From Ramlibacter sp. (GTDB lineage Bacteria > Pseudomonadota > Gammaproteobacteria > Burkholderiales > Burkholderiaceae_C), in the NCBI GenBank assembly GCA_019635415.1, contig JAHBZN010000002.1:682001-746000 (forward strand): a stretch of 64,000 nt of DNA. Reading direction: 5' to 3'. Both the position numbers and the translations under genes were made by a program. The notes under the pieces are model-generated. The model was not told the DNA's origin. It ran no database searches and was given only the letters and a program-made list of their open reading frames with translations. Shown in pieces: positions 60,974 through 64,000 of this stretch (its first letter is position 1; the number at the start of each line of letters is the position of its first letter).

Positions 60974-61345
60974 TCAGCGGGCGTCGCTGACGTCGAGCAG
61001 CGCCAGCCGCAGCTCGTCGTCGGTGAAAGGCTTGGCCACGAAGCCTCGGGCGCCCAGCCGCAGCGCGGCAATGGCGGTGGATTTGTCGCTGAGCGCGCTG
61101 ACGACCAGGATGTTGATGCGCGGGAACTGCCGCATCAGCTCGGTGATGCATTCAATGCCGTCCATCTCGGGCATGGTCAGGTCCATGGTCACCACGTCGG
61201 GTTGCGTCGCCCGGGCCAGCCGCACGGCCTCGGCGCCGTTGCGCGCCAGTCCGACGATGGCGACCCCGACGAGCGCGCCGGTCTGCACCACGCGCGAGAT
61301 GCGCGAGCGGATCATGTTGGAGTCGTCGACGATCAGCAGTCGCAT
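60974..61345 (-). CDS. CheY-like single-domain response regulator
   Basis: A 123-residue stand-alone receiver. Acidic pocket Asp7-Asp8, phosphoacceptor Asp55 (VVTMDLTMPEMDG), Ser83 (VVSALS) and Lys105 (VAKPFTDDE) are all present, so it should be phosphorylated normally. There is no output domain, so it must act by protein-protein contact. It lies seven bases after the sensor gene and 10 before cheX; the three form a closed phosphorelay set. Confidence 0.93.
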   Translation of the reverse strand: MRLLIVDDSNMIRSRISRVVQTGALVGVAIVGLARNGAEAVRLARATQPDVVTMDLTMPEMDGIECITELMRQFPRINILVVSALSDKSTAIAALRLGARGFVAKPFTDDELRLALLDVSDAR

Positions 61346-61352
61346 GGCCGGC

Positions 61353-63473
61353 TCACGAGAATCGGATCCTGAATTCGGTGAACTGCCCCGGCGTGGAAGT
61401 CAGCATCATGCGGGCGGCCAGCCGCTGCACGTTGGCCTGCACCACGTCCAGCCCCACGCCGCGGCCCGCGTGCGTCGTGAGCTCACCAGCGGTCGAGAAG
61501 CCGGGCTTGAAGATGTGGGCGATGATCTGCCGGTCATTGAAGCTGTCGAGCTGCGCGCTGGTGTACCAGCCCAGGGTGAGCAGGCGCTGGCGCACGCTCT
61601 GGGCGGACAGGCCGTTGCCGTCGTCGCGCACCGAGAGGGTCCATTCGGTTTCTCCCCGCACGAGGTGCACCTCGAGCTGCCCCTGCGCGAGCTTGCCGCT
61701 GGCCAGCCGCTGCGCAGGGGGTTCGATGCCGTGCGTCACGGCATTGCGCACCAGTTGCACGGCGATCTCGCGCACCAGGTCGCCGGCCTGCGGCTCCAGG
61801 TCGCTCAGGCTGCCCATGCGGATGACGGCCTTGACTTGCCGTCCCCCTGCGGCGGCGGCGTCGTCCGCCAGCCGTGTCAGCGCCTGGTTGATGGCCTCGC
61901 CCGTGGGCGCGTCGGTGGTGGGCGGGCGCTGCACGCCGGTCAGGCTCTTGAGCGCCGCCACCTTGTTGAGCAGGTCTTCCAGGGGCATGGGCAGCGTCAG
62001 CAGCGTGTCGCCGAGGTGGCCGGTGCCGCCGCCCGAGTCGCGGATGCGCTGCAGCTCGCTCTCGAAGCCGTGCGCCTGCGACGCCAGCGTCTCCAGCCCG
62101 AGCGTGGCCGCATCGCCCTTGAGCGCATGGATGCGGCGGCAGGCCTCGTTGATCGCCTTCAGCACCGCCATCTCGCCCTGCGCCGACGAGGTGCTGCGCA
62201 GCAGGTCGTTGACCTCCAGCAGGCCCGTTTCCGCGCGCGCCACGAACTGGCGCAGCATGGCCGGGTCGGCGTCAAAGGCCTTGAGCAGCATCGCGAACTC
62301 TTTCTGGGAGCGCTGGCGCTCGTCGAGCAGGCGCGCTTCCAGCTCCATACGGGCCGTGATGTCCTGCACCGTGACCAGCAGGTGGCGCACGCCTTCGCCC
62401 TCCTGCACGCGGTTAAAGTGGAAGGACAGGAAACGGCGCTGGTCCTGGCCCAGGCGGTTCCTGACCGACACCTCCACTTCGGAGAGCGGGTTGATCCCCT
62501 GGACCAGCGCTTCCTTGACATGGGGCGCGAACAGCAGCTCCACGTAGTCGCGCGCATCGGCCAGGGCCTTGGCCGAGACCAGGGGCGCCAGCAGCGCGAA
62601 GAAGCTGTCTCCGGGCTTCAGCGGCTGGCCGAACAGCTCGTGGGACGAGCGCGAGAGCTGGGAGCCCAGGCGATGGTCGGGCGTCATGAGGAACAGGCCC
62701 TCGCGCACGCTCACCAGGATTTCACGGTTCTCCTCGTTGGCCGCCTCGATCGCCGCGTCGGACGTGCGCAGACGGCGCAGGAACTTGAACAGGATGAACG
62801 CGAAGTTGAGCAGGGCCAGCGCGATGCCGCCGGTCTGGACCTGGCGCAGCGTGTTGGCGCGTTGCGCGGCCACGGCTTCCAGCGCGGTGGTCAGCTCGTT
62901 CATCACGCCCAGCAGCTTGACGTTGTTGGCCCGGGCGTAGTCCACCGCGGCCTTCATTTCGGTGTCGCTGGCGTTGCCGGCCAGCACCGGGGCCAGGTGC
63001 TGCTGGTAGGGCGACCACAGGGCCTGGGCATCCTTGAGGATGCCGGCGGCCTGGGGCCCTTCGGCGGCTTGCAGGAACACGGGCTTGCCATCGCCCCCGG
63101 GCACGGTGGCGCCCGTCAGGAAGCCCTTGAGCGAGGCATCGAAGAGGCGAACGGCGCTGGCGAGTTCAGCCAGGTCCGGGCCCGCGGCCTCGCCCTTGGC
63201 CCGGGCCGTGTCCACCGCCAGAAGCGCCTTGGCGGTGCGCTGGGACAACATGCGCTGGCGGCCGGCCAGGTTGATGCCCACCGCGTCCTGCGCAATCTGG
63301 AACGAGGTGTAGAAATTCAGGATCAACACCCCGAGGTCGAACAGCAGGAAGAACCCTACCGCGATGATGATCTCGCGGTACTTTCCAAAGGAAAATTGGC
63401 CTGTAGCCCTTGCCGGTTGGCGTTTGTTTGCTACTGATTTGGTAGCAATCGGGGCGTTCATCACAGCGGTCAT
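61353..63473 (-). CDS. CheA-like sensor kinase with PilJ-type nitrate-sensing domain
   Basis: A 706-residue membrane kinase. Order: N-terminal tail (10-24 from a dispersed-element copy), TM1 (about 34-55), a periplasmic four-helix PilJ_N/NarX-like domain with the P-box-like GRQRMLSQRTAKALL (71-85) that in NarX binds nitrate or nitrite, TM2 (about 213-232), a PAS-like region (250-380), an HPt-type helix with His449 (RRIHALKGDAATLG), and a CheA/HATPase domain with N-box Asn577 (LVRNAVTHGIE), Asp617-x-Gly (RDDGNGL) and GRGVGLDVV (670-678). There is no dimerisation His (DHp) and no CheW domain, so it is a hybrid of NarX sensing and CheA catalysis. Confidence 0.88.
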   Translation of the reverse strand: MTAVMNAPIATKSVANKRQPARATGQFSFGKYREIIIAVGFFLLFDLGVLILNFYTSFQIAQDAVGINLAGRQRMLSQRTAKALLAVDTARAKGEAAGPDLAELASAVRLFDASLKGFLTGATVPGGDGKPVFLQAAEGPQAAGILKDAQALWSPYQQHLAPVLAGNASDTEMKAAVDYARANNVKLLGVMNELTTALEAVAAQRANTLRQVQTGGIALALLNFAFILFKFLRRLRTSDAAIEAANEENREILVSVREGLFLMTPDHRLGSQLSRSSHELFGQPLKPGDSFFALLAPLVSAKALADARDYVELLFAPHVKEALVQGINPLSEVEVSVRNRLGQDQRRFLSFHFNRVQEGEGVRHLLVTVQDITARMELEARLLDERQRSQKEFAMLLKAFDADPAMLRQFVARAETGLLEVNDLLRSTSSAQGEMAVLKAINEACRRIHALKGDAATLGLETLASQAHGFESELQRIRDSGGGTGHLGDTLLTLPMPLEDLLNKVAALKSLTGVQRPPTTDAPTGEAINQALTRLADDAAAAGGRQVKAVIRMGSLSDLEPQAGDLVREIAVQLVRNAVTHGIEPPAQRLASGKLAQGQLEVHLVRGETEWTLSVRDDGNGLSAQSVRQRLLTLGWYTSAQLDSFNDRQIIAHIFKPGFSTAGELTTHAGRGVGLDVVQANVQRLAARMMLTSTPGQFTEFRIRFS
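63403..63446 (-). repeat. Dispersed 44-nt element, copy 9 (5' end of the sensor kinase gene)
   Basis: The best-preserved copy. Minus strand: GCTAC-N7-GTAGC (63430-63446), a 17-base spacer, then CAAGGGCTAC (63403-63412) followed by AGGCC. It encodes residues 10-24 (ATKSVANKRQPARAT) ahead of the first membrane segment; the first GCT is codon 10. Confidence 0.85.
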
Positions 63474-63490
63474 GGCGGGGCTCCCTTCGG

Positions 63491-64000
63491 CTAGTGCTGG
63501 CTTCCGCAGTCTTCGAGGAAGCCGATCAGCTCCTCGCGCAGCTCGTAGTAGCGCGGGTGTTTGAGCAGGGCTTCGCGGCTGCGCGGACGGGGCAGGGGCA
63601 CGTCCATGACCTTGCCGATCCTGGCGCGCGGCCCGTTGGTCATCATCACCACGCGGTCGGCGAGCAGGATGGCTTCGTCCACGTCGTGCGTCACCATCAT
63701 GGCCGTGACCTGATTGCGCGCCCAGACCTCCATCAGCACCTCCTGCAGGTCCCAGCGGGTGAGGGAATCGAGCATGCCAAAGGGCTCGTCCAACAGCAGC
63801 ATCTTGGGATTCAGCGCGAAGGCCCGCGCGATGCCCACGCGCTGCTTCATGCCGTTGGACAGGTCGGCCGCCAGCTTGTGCATGGCCGGGCCGAGGCCCA
63901 CGCGGTTCAGGTAGTAGCTCACCGTGTCCTTGCGCTGCGCCGCGCTGGCGTGCGGGAAGACCCGTTCCACGCCCAGCATCACGTTGTCGTAGGCGCTGAG
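63491..64000 (-). CDS. ABC transporter ATP-binding protein, C-terminal part (NrtD type; runs off right edge)
   Basis: The last 169 residues of an ATPase that continues past base 64000. Present are the signature motif [14 protein letters not shown] (LSGGQ variant), Walker [13 protein letters not shown], the switch His in [20 protein letters not shown], and the C-terminal [30 protein letters not shown], which fits nitrate/sulfonate/taurine-type importers (NrtD, SsuB, TauB). Walker A is outside the window. It lies 17 bases upstream of the sensor gene in the nitrite/nitrate operon, so nitrate or nitrite import is the best guess. Confidence 0.88.
   Translation of the reverse strand, partial: LSAYDNVMLGVERVFPHASAAQRKDTVSYYLNRVGLGPAMHKLAADLSNGMKQRVGIARAFALNPKMLLLDEPFGMLDSLTRWDLQEVLMEVWARNQVTAMMVTHDVDEAILLADRVVMMTNGPRARIGKVMDVPLPRPRSREALLKHPRYYELREELIGFLEDCGSQH

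Noticed and set aside
61023..63437. 804-residue rightward open frame across the sensor kinase and receiver
   Set aside because: Antisense shadow; the opposite strand has intact kinase motifs.

Overview
The window is high-GC DNA from a betaproteobacterium, most likely a member of the Comamonadaceae (Burkholderiales: Acidovorax, Polaromonas, Rhodoferax, Hydrogenophaga and relatives). This rests on the protein flavour (KatG, GlnRS, MutS, NirB), tightly packed genes with many 4-base ATGA overlaps, the family-typical layout of the nitrite/nitrate assimilation operon, and a dispersed 44-base element that I associate with this family. The species cannot be named from sequence alone. I see no rRNA, tRNA, CRISPR array or intact insertion sequence.

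Layout. 0-1 kb: start of a chemotaxis-receptor-like gene running off the left edge and an RcnB-like periplasmic protein. 1.2-7.1 kb: katG, a PPOX-family protein, a MOSC protein, an SDR dehydrogenase, a thiamine-binding-like protein and a class C beta-lactamase-like hydrolase. 7.2-13.4 kb: an accessory zone holding an unknown poly-alanine protein, a membrane-anchored Mrr-like nuclease, a ParE-type toxin-antitoxin pair, a YdeI/OmdA-like gene and a lower-GC protein kinase plus TPR pair set directly behind glnS. Two decayed extra copies of the 3' end of the nuclease gene separate these cargo genes. 13.4-19.6 kb: glnS, small secreted proteins, a lipoprotein amino-acid-binding protein, a DUF3455 lipoprotein, a LysR regulator and a DUF1127 protein. 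19.5-26.4 kb: a nine-gene leftward run ending in a LytS/LytR-type two-component pair, with two paralogous 2TM proteins bracketing three alpha/beta hydrolases.

26.5-36.2 kb: uppP, a DUF4136 lipoprotein, a hydrolase, a TRAP transporter (dctPQM) with a divergent GntR regulator, and mutS translationally coupled to an Anbu-type proteasome-like peptidase. 36.3-40.3 kb: an archaic (Csu-like) chaperone-usher pilus operon. 40.6-52.9 kb: MscS channel, suhB, trmJ, cysE, two cyclic-nucleotide-binding-domain proteins behind a LysM-FecR protein, mog, darP/yjgA, pmbA, yqeY, rpsU, a flavoprotein and a fatty acid hydroxylase. 53.1-64.0 kb: one long leftward operon, from an NrtD-like ABC ATPase (cut by the right edge) through a CheA-like PilJ-N sensor, a CheY-like receiver, a CheX phosphatase, nirB, nirD, nasA and ybiB to cobA. 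It combines nitrate/nitrite import, sensing, reduction and siroheme synthesis.

The most notable signals are a dispersed 44-base element with fixed internal spacing (nine copies, six inside conserved coding genes and five of those in one codon phase), the serial copies of the nuclease 3' end separated by cargo genes, the kinase-TPR cassette, and the chemotaxis-type phosphorelay placed upstream of nirBD-nasA without an evident DNA-binding output.
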